The notes below the pieces were generated by a model. The model saw nothing but the letters and a program-made list of their open reading frames with translations. It searched no databases and was not told where the DNA came from. Below are positions 34,471-46,729 of a DNA stretch of 64,000 nt, piece by piece. The DNA lies in contig OY821518.1 of NCBI GenBank assembly GCA_963682025.1, positions 143,506,529 through 143,570,528 on the forward strand. The letters run 5' to 3'. A program made the translations under genes and the position numbers. Source of the stretch: Cordilura impudica (Eukaryota; Arthropoda; Insecta; Diptera; Scathophagidae). Numbering within the stretch: position 1 is the stretch's first letter; every line of letters starts with the position of its first letter.

Positions 34471-37400
34471 AACCAATGGCATCTCCTTTATCGCATCGTA
34501 AACCTCCAAAATCTCCAAATGCTTTATTGCCACCTGCAGTATTAACCCCAAATAAATCTCACTCCCCATCTCGACATTCCAGTAAACAATCTACTGGTCC
34601 CCGAGTACGAAGTGCTTCGACTGGTCGTGACAAAAAATCAGAGTTACAAGCTCGCTACTGGGCTCTACTCTTTGGCAATCTGCAAAGAGCCGTTAATGAA
34701 ATCTATCAAACGGTGGAATGTTATGAAAATATCTCCTCTTGTCAGGAAGCTATCTTAGTTTTAGAAAACTATGTACGTGATTTCAAAGCCTTAGGTGAAT
34801 GGTTTAAGGTTTCCTGGGACTATGAGTCAAAGCCACTGCAACAGCGTCCGAATTCTTTGGCCTGGGAAATACGCAAAAGTAATCCAGTACCTAGAGTAAG
34901 AGCTAAATCATTATCGAGTCCGACCATATCGGGAAAATCCAGTCCTTGTCCTTGCAACTCAGGCAAAAGTTCTCCTTGCTTGGGAAATATAGATCAATAT
35001 TCTCCCCGCAAGGGATATAGAGTTAATGTTCGTGAATTATTTGCCTCATCTAAAAGACATCTGAATGATGCGCCTAAAGGAAATGATCAACCACCAATTG
35101 ACGAGCATCATCTACCTTGTGCAACTGTTCGGGATCAGCAGGAATGTGAACAAGATAATTTGCCACACTTGATATTGGAAAATCGTAACCATCAATATGC
35201 TCAAACAGATTTGGACGATGATCACTTAACTTTAGCGGGTATTCGGGAAAAAATGCAAAAAGAACAAGAAGAAAGAGAGGAACAAATTAAACAAGCTGAG
35301 GAACTAAAACGACAACAAGAACAACAACAAGAGGAGAAGGAGGAACAAAACCAACAAGCTGCAGCTAAAACTTTAATAGAAGATTCAATAAATATTCAAG
35401 AATCTCAACAAGAACCTTCAGCAATAGAAATGACTGTATCTAAACTGAATGACATGGAAAATGCATTTCTGACTATCAATACCAAAAAGGAACCCACACC
35501 ACCAGATACATTACTCAAAAAGTTGGAAACTTCAGCAGAGAAAGCAACAAAAGTGGAGAAAATATTAATGGAAACCAACAAAAAACCTACAACCACTCCT
35601 TCGCAAGCACAAAATAGTCCTTTAAAATATTCTAGTGTCTTAAACAGACCAGCACTTCCTTTAGCCAACAGCCATCAAAATGCAGTAAAGCCCACAGCTT
35701 TAACAAATCCCTCCATTACTCATAATCCCGTTAAAGCGGTAGCTAACACAAAGGCCTCTACATTGAGAGTCACGGCAGGAAAACCTAATTCAAATTTAAA
35801 TCCTCCTAAAACCACTGTAAATACTACACTTAAACGTTCAGCTACTACAGCCTCTGTAACTTCCCAAAAACCTCCTTTCTCAGGAGGACGAGCCTTAAAC
35901 AGAAATAATAAAAATTCTTTACCACTTCGACAAGTCAACAGCAAAACTGATCATTATGGACCGCCAAATAATGTGGCCACTCGTTTGTCGGCTCGATCAA
36001 GAACCATGATTGAAATGAACAACACTGGAGAACCCCATAAACCAAACAGCAACTTGAAACGTCAACTTTCCGTAACTTCTAGATCTCTAAATAGTAATCT
36101 CCATTCTCATAAATCATCGAAAGATGATATAGGCAGCTCTACATCAACACTAAAAGCTAGCAATGAGAAAATATCTTCTTCTCGTTCCATTACAAATCAC
36201 CAACAGTCCACAACAGAGGACAGAAAATCGGAACCAAAACAATTGCCAAGTAATAATGACAACAACGATGGTTGGTTGACGGTTAAGAATAGAAGAAGAT
36301 CCAGTATGCATTGGTCATCTCGATTTAATCAACCCACCGGCTATGCTAGTTTGCCGACATTAACGCTGCTAGATGAAAATCTTAGTGATGAGGAACAGGA
36401 AACATCAGCTATACCGGACAAAACAAAAATTTTACAAATCAGTAGCAGCAAATCATCAAATTCTACGAAGCAAATTCAAAAAGCAGCGCCAGACAAAATA
36501 GCCAAAACTTCCGGCTCTTCGATTCTGAGGCCAGAGATAAAAAATGCCAAAGCTAAAGTAAATTCATTACCAGCTCAAAAGAAAATTCAGCCAACCAGCA
36601 TACAAACTAACAACAAAAAGGATTCTTCACCAACCTTAACGAATAAAGTTATGGCTCAGATTGCGCCCGGACAAACCAATATAAAAAGGCAAAAATCCGA
36701 TTTAACCGGACTCAAAATGACTTCTTTACACAAGGAATATATGCGTAGTGAAAAGTTGGCCTTGCGAAAGCAAAACAGTAGCTTTAATGGTTCTGCCAAA
36801 TCATCGGAAATATTGAATCACTATCACTTTGGATCAGGCGACTGCTCAGATATTAATTCTTCTGCCGAGACAATAGTCGAAGCACACAATTGCTTATCTT
36901 CTGAATTGATGAACACGGATGGCGGTTCAGGAGATCATAATAAAATAGATATTAAAATACAGACCAACAGAGATTTCTCAAAAACTATAGGAGATCTTTA
37001 TAAAAGTATCTCGAATAAAGGAGAAAATATAACACTTTCCACCGCCCTAGCTGGCGGAGGTGGTCCAGGAGCTTTGTCGAGTTGCGACGAAAATGATGAA
37101 TGTGATGAACACCAACGCTTGCTAGTAGAAGAACAAGAATCTTTGGAGAGACAAATACGTGAATTGGAATCTACGGAAATAGATGTTGATACCGAAACAG
37201 ATGAAACGGACTGTGAAGTCGGTATAATGGAAACAGATCGAGATGACGAAGAAGAACATGATTACCACGATAACTTGGATACTTCATCGGTGGTCTTTGT
37301 GCCCATTAATGGCCAGGAAGATGACTCTAGCTTGAGTTTAGAAACCAGATATCAGGCCTTACTGTCGGACATGACTTGGGGTGAAAGAGAAGAGGCTTTA

Positions 37401-38353
37401 GCTACTTTACAAGCTTATGTATCAAGACATCCTGGCCGAGCTCAAGAACTACATCAGAAATTGTCTTCGCCCTCTAGAAGAAGATCTCTGCAGGAGACAT
37501 TGAAAAAATATCAAGCTAAGCAAGCTAAAGCACAACAAAAGCGAGAAAATCTCAAGAAAGATAAAGCCATCAAGATACAGCAACTCTTAGCTCGTGTAGA
37601 AGACGTTAAGGCAGCCAAACGACAACTCATAGAAGATAAACGATTAAAAATGGAGGGTCGACTACAAAGAGCAGCCGAGAATCGTGAACAATATCTAAGG
37701 CAAATTATCGAAAAAGCTCACGATGAAGAGAAAAAATTAAAAGAGATAAATTTCATTAAAAATATTGAAGCTCAAAATAAACGACTAGATCTCATTGAGT
37801 CCTCAAAAGAAACCGAAGGACGTTTGCAGGATTTGGAGCAGGAAAGACAAAAAAGACTGGAGGAAAAGGCAGCTAAAGAGGCAGCAGTGGAGAGACGACG
37901 ACAAGAGCTGGAAAAAGAAAGGCAGCGCAAATTGGAAAAAATGAATGAGACACGTTTGGAAAAAGAACAACGTATTGGTAAAATGCAGGAACAAAAAGAG
38001 AAGCAGCGACAAGCTTTGGCTCGCGAAAAGGCTAGAGATCGCGAGGAACGTTTGTTGGCATTGCAAGTGCAACAACAACAAACCACAGAAGAACTACAAA
38101 GGAAGATACTACAGAAACAAAAGGAATCTGCTCGTAGACATGAAGAGAATATGGAACATATACGCCAACGAGCATTAGAATTGACCATACCCTCTAGAAA
38201 TGTAGAAGAAAATGGTCTAATACGCTCAGAAAATGATGAGCAACAACTGGAGGATGGTGATTTGTCATCGACAGTATCAGATGTTGGTAGTCGGGAACAT
38301 ACAAGGGGTTATAAAAAGAAAATGAAGAAACTAAAGCAACGAATGTCTCAAGG
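34471..38353 (+). CDS. Scaper: Scaper, large exon 2
   Basis: Encodes most of the SCAPER orthologue, a cyclin A/CDK2-binding, ER-associated protein in mammals. After a Ser/Pro-rich start, the SCAPER N-terminal domain spans about 34640-34880 (RARYWA-type block LQARYWALLFGNL, then NYVRDFKALGEWF and SLAWEIRK). A Ser/Thr/Asn/Lys-rich linker follows, with DGWLTVKNRRRSS near 36265 (compare the human GWETV block). Acidic residues lie around 37085-37330, then KLSSPSRRRS (about 37456) opens a roughly 280-residue charged coiled coil with the family signature INFIKNIEAQNKRLDL. The C2H2 zinc finger that follows the coiled coil in human SCAPER is not present before KKMKKLKQRMSQG. The exon begins after an acceptor (34469-34470) and ends at CAAGG|GTAAAT (38354); the in-frame TAA at 38355 is intronic. 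Confidence 0.93.
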
Positions 38354-38432
38354 GTAAATACGAGTATATTTAAAAATCAATTATTTATTTTTTATTTTTT
38401 TTGTTATTTTATTATGTAAACTCTTATTCCAG
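38354..38432 (+). other. Scaper: Scaper intron 2
   Basis: 79 bases, GTAAAT ... TTATTCCAG. Removing it joins GG+A as Gly and continues into AEEYLKELQ, matching the conserved spacing after the basic KLKQRM stretch. Confidence 0.85.
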
Positions 38433-38690
38433 AGCTGAAGAATATCTGAAGGAATTACAACCTGTTCCTCTTCATATGAAACGTGAATCTCAGGTGCCCA
38501 AATATCTAAATTTGGTCAACAAAGGCGGTGGCTCTCAGGGCTTAGAACGTGCCTTGGGTCATTTGTTACGCATTATGGCTAAAGCTCAAATATTCGATTT
38601 TCAATGTTTTCTACTAATGGATGGTTTGGGTACTTTATCATCCGGTGTTATTACCAAGGGCATGCAAGAGGATTCAGAAGTTTCGAAAAA
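38433..38690 (+). CDS. Scaper: Scaper, exon 3
   Basis: 86 codons starting AEEYLKELQPVPL and including LNLVNKGGGSQGLERALGHL and AQIFDFQCFLLMDGLGTL. These correspond to the human segment that ends in DRTLGEITRIL...QIAFQAAGGLTAL, an alpha-helical, armadillo-like part. It ends at CGAAAAA|GTATAC (38691); the frame then reads into the intron. Confidence 0.88.
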
Positions 38691-38752
38691 GTATACTAAA
38701 TTTAAACATATTCCATTTCGATCGTTATTACATCATTTGATTTATTTTTCAG
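38691..38752 (+). other. Scaper: Scaper intron 3
   Basis: 62 bases, GTATAC ... TTTATTTTTCAG. Phase 2 at both ends rebuilds a Lys codon. Confidence 0.8.
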
Positions 38753-38876
38753 AGCTGTTGTTCTGGCTGTGCAATTATATCGTAATGCTTGTACTTTATG
38801 TCCACAAATAGCACGGCATGCGATTTTAGGAAATACACTAATTGTGTTATTTGATGCCCTGTTCCAAAGTTTACAG
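38753..38876 (+). CDS. Scaper: Scaper, exon 4
   Basis: Reads AVVLAVQLYRNACTLCPQ, then TLIVLFDALFQSLQ, matching the human region around AINVYNLTCNNC...LMDLLIHQL. It ends in phase 0 at CAG|GTAAGT (38877). With exons 1-3 the frame totals 1447 codons without a stop. About 450 C-terminal residues of the family are still missing downstream. Confidence 0.85.
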
Positions 38877-39319
38877 GTAAGTTAAAAATTTTTAAGAGTT
38901 TATGAGCGCGTCATATCGAAATGTGTATGACTTTGCTGCCTTCAATGATTTTATATGGAAATGTCTTTTCTTTTTCATAAAAAGTCGATCTCACATTGTC
39001 CAAATATTCATCGGAATTACGTTATTGCCAATATTGACACGCTTAACTTATAGGAAAACTGCTTATCCATATATTTAGCAGTTCGGTATTCAATGTGTAA
39101 TCGATTTTTCGATCCGGTTTTCAAATACTTTAAATAGATGCAGTTTGAAGAAAAAACTCGCTTAGTGTTTTGCAAAACCGGTTGACTTCGTAATATTTGA
39201 TGCCATAAAAAAATAAGTACTTTGATGTTCATGCATGCCATCGTTTCCAATTGAATTTCAGAAATTATCAATTGCTTTTCAGAAGCTATAAATTGTTCTG
39301 CTGAAATTACCAATTGTAA

Positions 39320-39660
39320 ATTAGAAATGGTGTGATTATGGCAATTTGAGTCGATATAATAGGGGTCATTTGTATGGAGACTAGGTTTGAACATACACCG
39401 ATTTTTACTAATTGCAACAGCGTTCGTCATATGCCCGACAAAATCTGATGTACCAAATTTCATTTAAATATAGTTGCGACCTGTAGTTTGATTACATGGT
39501 TTACATGTACACAGACGGACAGACATACGGACATCGCTAAATCGACTCAGAAAGGTCTTTTAAGTCGATCGGTATAATAAAAAATGGGTTTAGGTCAAAT
39601 ATTTTTGGTAGTTACAAACATCAGCAAAAATCCATTATACCCTGACCACATTTTTATACG
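39320..39660 (+). repeat. Dispersed 'repeat C', 3' fragment
   Basis: Includes GGTGTGATTATGGCAATTTG, GGTTTACATGTACACAGACG and TATACCCTGACCACAT. Confidence 0.65.
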
Positions 39661-42275
39661 AAACTATATTCAGAAACTTAAATAAAACTTAAAAGAAAAT
39701 AATTAAAAAAAAGAATTAGTTAAATTATCAATAAGACATACTTAACATCAAAAAATAGGTTTTTAATACCAGGATTGAACAAGGTTAGTGTGACCCAAAA
39801 CCCTAAAATTAAAACTTCATTGTGTTGCACATAGGGACAGCCATTCGATATCGAGTAAAATCAATCGAAATTCCTTATTTTGCTTTATTATTTAAAGAAG
39901 ACGGACAATCGTCAGACCTCGTTTCACTTCTACTATTACCTATGGACGATATCCCGTTAGCTGTGGCAGAGTAAAATTACTCTTAGTATTTTATTTTGGA
40001 AAAAAAAAGTTCGTCTAATCGTCGCAATCGTTAACGAAATTTTTTGATCGAAATTATTTTTTTATTTTCCAAAATAAAATACTAAAATACAAATAAAACA
40101 CTACTTCAAATTATACTACTGAACTTTTGTGCAATTTACAAATTAATTTCTCAAATTTAGAAAAATATTTTGTACCATATACAACGATCTTTCATAAAGC
40201 TAAATAAAAATTGCGTACATTGCAAGAAGTGCTTTCGTACGTATTAGTTTATTTTATACCATCCTATCGTGGTGCAAAATAACGCAGATTTTTCGTGTAA
40301 AGTTCGTCGATTGCGTGCATATATGGCATGCATTTATGCGCTACACTTAAAAGCTTAGAAACTCTGTTCCTTTTCTACTTCATAATTAATTACTAATAAT
40401 AATATTTACATTAACATTTTAATTGCAAGAATAGGAAGTGAGGAAAAACTTTTTTGAAAAGTGGGTAAAGTTAAAAACTTTTAAAACTAAGATAAAATCA
40501 ACTCATTAATGTGTAGATCTAATAATTTTTACATGATCTGGTCCAAAACCGGATATTGTGTGGCGGCGTTGTATAGAATAATAACATGGCAATCTATATT
40601 TAATTTTGAGAAGCTTATTTTTGACCAATTGGTATTTTCTAATATGACATCTAGCGTACACAGTAGAACATTTGAAGACAAATATTTGATTAACGAATAT
40701 ATTATTCTGATATTTTTGTTACTTTGTCTACTAAAAATGTTGTCGTCTTTGATTTTAGATTTTAGAATTCAGTAAGATTTTCATTGTTGTCCACGATAAT
40801 GTTGTAGTTCATAAATATAAGCGAGCTTTGGGGAATGTAACATGAAACCTGCAATAGATAGCCTGTGTTATCTCTCGATTTACTGGTGTGTTCCATTTTT
40901 AAAATAATAATTGTTAAAGATGATTGTGAGTTTGTAATGATGTCAACCGAAAATGTATCAGAGAATAGCATTATACAGTTTGTAAAATAAGGAATATCAG
41001 CGGTTAAACATTGTAGAAGATAGGTAACAAACATAATGCTTGTGGACAATCCGCTATAATATTTACTTTTCGGAACAAGTAGCTCCAATGAAGTTAAACA
41101 TTTTTAGTTTTAATATTAGCCCGTTATGGAAAACAGAATTAAATGCAGATTTCACATTGTTCCGAGTTTGTTTTGTTTTCGTACGTACATTCACTCTGCA
41201 TTTGTCATTCTGATAGCACGGTCAATTTTTAAAAGTATTCAGTTGTGATATAACACGGTCCACTGATTCTGATGCGAATAAATTAAAATGTACATTTTAT
41301 TTGGTCCTTCGAACCGGGTTAGTATTGACATTGGGAATTCTTTTTATTAATGATGGACTTATTGTAAGATTCCCCTAAACACTTGAGCTATCCTCTGGAA
41401 GTAAGAAATTTCTTCCTTACGAAATTTAATTTTTCTTTCTACTTCCAGCCGTTAATTTATTAATACACATAAATTCAGTACTTATTTGATTTTTGAACAA
41501 TCTAAAATGTTACCGCGATCAATAAAAACCAATATAATGTGTCAAATAACATATATCTTTTGTTTAAGTGATCGATTGATCCATTAAGGTGTTCGAAATT
41601 AAAACAAATCGAATAAATTAGAAATTGTTTGAGTAAATCGCATAAATTCATGATTTTAAGTATCACTTTGGGAAAAACATATTTGGTGAAGATTTTGGAA
41701 TTTATTTCATTGCATTTCTGGTTTACTGTTCCAAGAAAATTAATCATAACATTGTTTCACAAATATATAAATACGAGCACAAAATGAAAAAATTCATTGT
41801 AATCTGTAGACCATAAGACCAAAATATATTAGTCGAGAATATCGATCAGTGAGATTAAAGCGAAAACTGGTATCAAAGTGTTTTGTAATCTGGAATTCAT
41901 GAGCCTTTGCAATTCACTATTATAGTAAAACCTTTTGGCAGAATTGTGATTTCAATTGTATATGTCAATAAAATTTTTTCCAATACGTCTACTTTTTTCT
42001 TTTGACAGAGATAATTTAAGAGGGATAAGCCTGTAAAAATCGGATAGGCGAACTATTTTAAATGTCGGTGAAATGGAAATACTCGCATTAGAAAATTGCA
42101 GCTTATCCATTATTTTGGTTTTGTCAGAAAAATCTAACAGGACCAATATTTTAAAATATTTCCATTTAAATTTAATAAAAAATTTGAAGAAACAGCATTT
42201 AAAAAAAAAATAAATTTATTAGTTTTAATCGATTAATCGAATTAAATTAATTGAAAGATTCCTTATTTGCGATTA

Positions 42276-42638
42276 TCTATAATGTTAATAGGCTAGGCAA
42301 TTTCTTGTGACTGATGTTTTGTTCTACCATTTTATCCCAATATTGACCAAACGTATATTATTTGAAAGGTATTTCTTTTTAGCCGTTTTGCAGATTTACA
42401 GATTTTTCAATTTTTTCCTTTATTTTGAGTAAATTGCATTTAAAGTTGCTACTAACACATACAAAAATTATACAATTTATTATATTTGTTAATGGGTTTG
42501 TAATAAAAATGAGTTTGTTTTTTGTGTTGATTTGTGAATTGGCTCTAATTGATTAGCATACTTTTAGGGTCTTTATTTAATGAAAAAATAAAATTTCCTA
42601 GAATTTGCGCTCGAATTTCGACTGCTGGAATATGCTAG
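42276..42638 (+). mobile_element. Helitron-like element, copy 2
   Basis: 363 bases with a 5' end A|TCTATAATGTTAATAGG and a 3' end TATG-CTAG|T. A short hairpin around CGAA-TTTCG lies about 20 bases before CTAG. No inverted terminal repeats and no target duplication, as in Helitrons, which insert between A and T. Confidence 0.65.
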
Positions 42639-42719
42639 TTTTTAAATAACTAGAGTAAGTTATAAGTCGTCCAACATTACTCGATTAATCGAACGGTGAT
42701 TATTCGAGTCGATGCCTTA

Positions 42720-43020
42720 GAAAAGGTGACCTTACACGACGTATTTATCAGCTGAATTGACAGTTTTTCCCATTGAAAAATGTTTACAAGTCGTGTGATC
42801 CCGTTAAGACATTGCTTCTGAAAAGCAAATGCGACACTTCAGTTGACGCATTCCCAATTAAACATGTTCTGTTTCCACGTAACATAACATGATATCAGCC
42901 ATCATTACACATGTTCACGTGGACGCAAAAATTATAAATCACCTATAAAATACCACTCTTGGACCGACATGCAACATTACTGATAATTCACAAAAATGAC
43001 ATGTTATTGTTAAGGGGATA
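42720..43020. repeat. Possible diverged MITE
   Basis: GGTGACCTTACACGACGTAT, TGTTTACAAGTCGTGTGATC and GACGCAAAAATTATAAATCA resemble words of MITE-B in the same order, and TTAA occurs near the right end (about 43010). The ends are not clean. Confidence 0.35.
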
Positions 43021-43492
43021 GAACATTTTTTATTTTCTAATCTGCATTGCAAATAATTTTTGTAGGTCTCATTTTTCGTCAAAATTTGTTTTATCTTGAT
43101 ATATAAAATGGTTGGAGATTTTGTTTGTAACGAATAATCTTCGGAACCTTAAGAGCTATCGAGCTAAGATTTAATAGGTTCGGTTCAAACTCTTCTCGTA
43201 AAAGTTTACTTAATTAAAATAATTAAATTTTTTAAATCATGTCAAGGCCTAGTTAACCACACGTTGTTAAAATGTAACCGTACCGTAAATGTAACATTGA
43301 CATTAAGTGCAATTATAGAACTTAAAAAACAAATCAGCATGTTGCTGTGTAAAATTAACCAAACTTTATATGCTGTTCACAAATGTCACGTAAAAACGTA
43401 ACAAAAATCTATTTTCAATAGGTTAGGACTATCCGGTTACGCGGCGGTTCAGTTCGATAAATACTCCAAATGCTTTTCATGTAACAAAAAAA

Positions 43493-44287
43493 AAAAAAAA
43501 CAAGTAAGAAAATTATAGTCGGTCTAGACCGACTATACGATACCCTATACCATGCGTTTGGAAACCCTATCTCTTAGGCCCAACTAACTGGACATAGAAA
43601 ATAAGCAAAAACCAAATTTGAGTGGGATTTTTATTATTTTTTTTGGCTGCAGATATGAAAAAGTTCATATCGGATGCTATATCTATATGGGGACTAGGTC
43701 CAAAAATGGACCGATCCTGACCATGATTGGTAAAGTCTCTTGTATTTTGTAGAAACATATACAAACAAAATTTGAGAAGAATCAGTGCAATATTTTTGTT
43801 TTTTAATAGATTTAAGTTAATATCGGGAAGCAGCTCTATATGAGACCAAAGGGATCATTTTTGGACTACTCATTAATGGATGTAATGAACGCATACAAAC
43901 CCAATTTGAGTAAGATCTATATGACAATTTGGATCTTATGGCAATTTATGTCGATTTCATAGGGGTAATTTGTATGGGGGCTAGGTCTGAACATGGACCG
44001 AATTTCACCAATTTTAATAGCGTTCATTCCATGGCCGATAAAAGCTTATATACCAAATTTCATCAAAATATATTCATATTTGCGACCTGCAGTTTGATTA
44101 CAAGGTTTACATGGACACACAGACGGACGGACGGACGGACGGACGGACATTGTCAAATCAACTCAAAAAGTGATTCTGATTCGATCGGTATAATTAAAGA
44201 TGGGTCTGGGTCAAATATTTTTGGTTGTTACAAACAGCAGCACAAAGTCATTATACCCAAACCACATAGTGGTATAGGGTATAAAAA
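43493..44287 (+). repeat. Dispersed 'repeat C', reference full copy
   Basis: Starts after a poly-A run with CAAGTAAGAAAATTATAG, then the palindrome GTCGGTCTAGACCGAC and CGATACCCTATACCATG. It contains (GACG/GGAC)n at 44118-44148 and ends CCACATAGTGGTATAGGGTA. About 795 bases; at least ten further copies or fragments lie in this window. It has no coding capacity. Confidence 0.85.
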
Positions 44288-45009
44288 CAGCTGACACGTT
44301 TGGTTACGCTTACGTGTGTCTAACTAGGCCTTCAGCATTGCAGAATATGTTTTACATATTTGATCAGTATATAATAATTTTTTCAATTTAAAATGAATTG
44401 TGAAGGAAAAGTATGTAAAAAAAATTATTGTACTGACCTTATACTCACCCTAATAAGGGTAGAAAAATATTGGCACTTTTTAAGAAAAATCCAAATATTT
44501 CCGGGAGAAATGCAGCTCAAAAATCAAAACAATTAGGCGGAATCTTTCGTAAGAAAAGTAAAAAAGAAGGGAGGGATCAAATCGTATAAAGTACAGAAGG
44601 TGCCGATACAAGAAAAGTTTCGAACCAATCTCTGACAGCAAGCAGGAGTATATTTTTACAAAGCCGATGCTAGAGGGAATGTCCGTAAATAATTTAAGGC
44701 TATTCGTAGTTGTTGGATAAGAGGCAGCTTGTATGAGACTACATGTACAATTTCGTACCACCGAACTGCCCTAAACTTAGGCCCATAGAATGATATTGGT
44801 AACTTGCATAAATTGTGATAAAGAGCCCAAATAGAGTTGCCAACAATACCAAACTTTTTGCTCGAAAATGGTCTGTGTCCAGCAAAACGATCACTGAAAG
44901 TAATCCAAATGCGCTTACGATAGGTATACCTGGAAAACTTGAAATTAAAATAGAAAAATAATGTTATTTTTTTTTTTATATTAATTACAATACAAAGTAA
45001 ATTTGTATT

Positions 45010-45153
45010 CTAATTTGGGCCCAGGGATAAGCCGGGTGACAAATACCATTTGGCTGGTTTTTGCAGCGGTAGACCAAAGCCTCTGGTGGGAATCGAACCC
45101 ACGACCCCCGCATGATAGGCGAGCACGCTACCTACTCACCTACTGGGGCGCTT
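45010..45153 (-). mobile_element. tRNA-derived SINE, copy 2
   Basis: The same T-arm-like GTGGG-TTCGATT-CCCAC and anticodon-like arm as copy 1. Downstream on the minus strand it continues CTACCGCTGCAAAAACCAGC and GTCACCCGGCTTATCCCTGG, a body longer than that of copy 1. Confidence 0.7.
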
Positions 45154-45825
45154 AAAAAAAAAAAAAAAAATAAATAAATAATATGTTTATTTAAATAATT
45201 TCTATTAAAATCGGTTAATTTGTTTAAAAGTCATTGCGATATATTATGTCACAATTTGCATGTGCGCCCTTATTTACCATAACATATCTAGAATACTTCA
45301 ATAGAGAGAGTCATCAAACTTTTTGTGAGTTCCGTAGTTATAATTGTCGAGGATCGGACCATTGGGCGTAGGAATTCCTATACATAGTAAATATTAAAGA
45401 TCATCTATTACAGAATGCGACAAATAAAGACTTTTTGAAAATTACACGATTCTAATACCAAAGGGTGACCAATTATTTTTATAAGCCTCAAAAGATTCTG
45501 AAAATCAGTGGGCCCCTCAAAAAAAGGTGTCATAAAAATTTTTTTTCAACGGTAATTCAGATTTGGTGATACCACTTAACTATACTTGGCAATATTGTAG
45601 CTAAGAATCTGTGGAACACATTACTAACATTCCATGCGAAAAAATAATTTTTTCCTGCACTTTTTTTTAGAAAAATATAGGAAAAAAACATTTTTTTGCA
45701 GCCACTGTAAAGCAAAACAACTTTTGTGAACATATCAATACTATCTGAACGTGCCTAGTCATCCTACATAGCTCATAAAGACACTTTTTACCTTAGAAAT
45801 GGTCGTTTTTGACTGGACTATACTT

Positions 45826-46028
45826 TCTTAAAAATTTACCTTTTCTTAAAAAAGTACATTTTTATAAAAGTACAGTTTCATAAAAGTACATTTTCTTATA
45901 AAAGTACTTCTTATAAAAATACCTTTTCTTATAAACGTACCTTTTCTTATAAAAGTGAATTTTTTTTAACACGTGCCTTTTCTTAAAAAGTATATTTTCT
46001 TAAAAAGTACCTTTCCTTAAAAAGTACA
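45826..46028. repeat. Imperfect tandem repeat
   Basis: About ten units of 17-22 bases built on TTTTCTTATAAAAGTAC or TTTCTTAAAAAGTACC. Each unit is partly self-complementary. Confidence 0.7.
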
Positions 46029-46039
46029 TCTAGAATATA

Positions 46040-46408
46040 TCTATAATATTAATAGGCTAGGCAATTTCTTGTTACCGATGTATTGTTCTACCGTTTTATC
46101 CCGATTTTGACTAAACGGATATTCTTTGAAAGATATGTCTTTTTAGCTGGTCACCGGATTTACCGATTTTTAAATTTTTTCCTTTATTTTGAGTAAATTG
46201 CATTTAAAGTTGCTACTAACACATACATACAATTATACATGTGCTATGTGTGTGTTTAAAAATTTTTTTTATTGTGTTTGTTAATGAGTTTGTTAACTTC
46301 ATTCGCAATAATAATAAACCAAAAAAGTGTTGGTTTGTGAATTGGCTAAATTAAGAAATAAAGTTTCCTAGAAATTGCACTCGAATTTCGACCGCTGGAA
46401 TTTGCTAG
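46040..46408 (+). mobile_element. Helitron-like element, copy 3
   Basis: 369 bases, A|TCTATAATATTAATAGG ... TTTG-CTAG|T, close to copy 2 along its whole length. TCGAATTTCGA before the 3' end can form a hairpin. Confidence 0.65.
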
Positions 46409-46429
46409 TAATTATAATAGTGATTATCC

Positions 46430-46729
46430 AAAATATCTAAAATTTGGATCCTGTATCGCTGATGATGATTTGCAATATCTTGGCGGATTTCTTTGCTGCA
46501 ACATAATTCAAAAATACATACGATAATACTCCATTTCCCTTTAAGCTACCGCACTCATCGGGTATTCCTTTTTTTTATTTATCAGCAATGAAACCGTTTC
46601 TTTGGTCCTGATGGAATACCTAGTTGCCTTATCAAAAATTGTGCTGAATCTTTGTGCGATCAACTTATACAATCTTCAATAAGTGTACTAAATTATGTTA
46701 TTTACCTCTCGAATGGAAAAATTCTTTTA
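46430..46729 (+). mobile_element. LINE fragment, upstream of mariner
   Basis: Broken reverse-transcriptase reading with GIP...LIKNCAE and NYVIYPLEWKNSF, typical of the palm entry of Jockey-like elements. The frame resumes at 48037 when the mariner is removed. Confidence 0.65.

Noticed and set aside
37772..38188. Minus-strand Ser/Cys/Phe-rich open frames over Scaper
   Set aside because: Antisense reading of the Lys/Glu-rich coiled coil.
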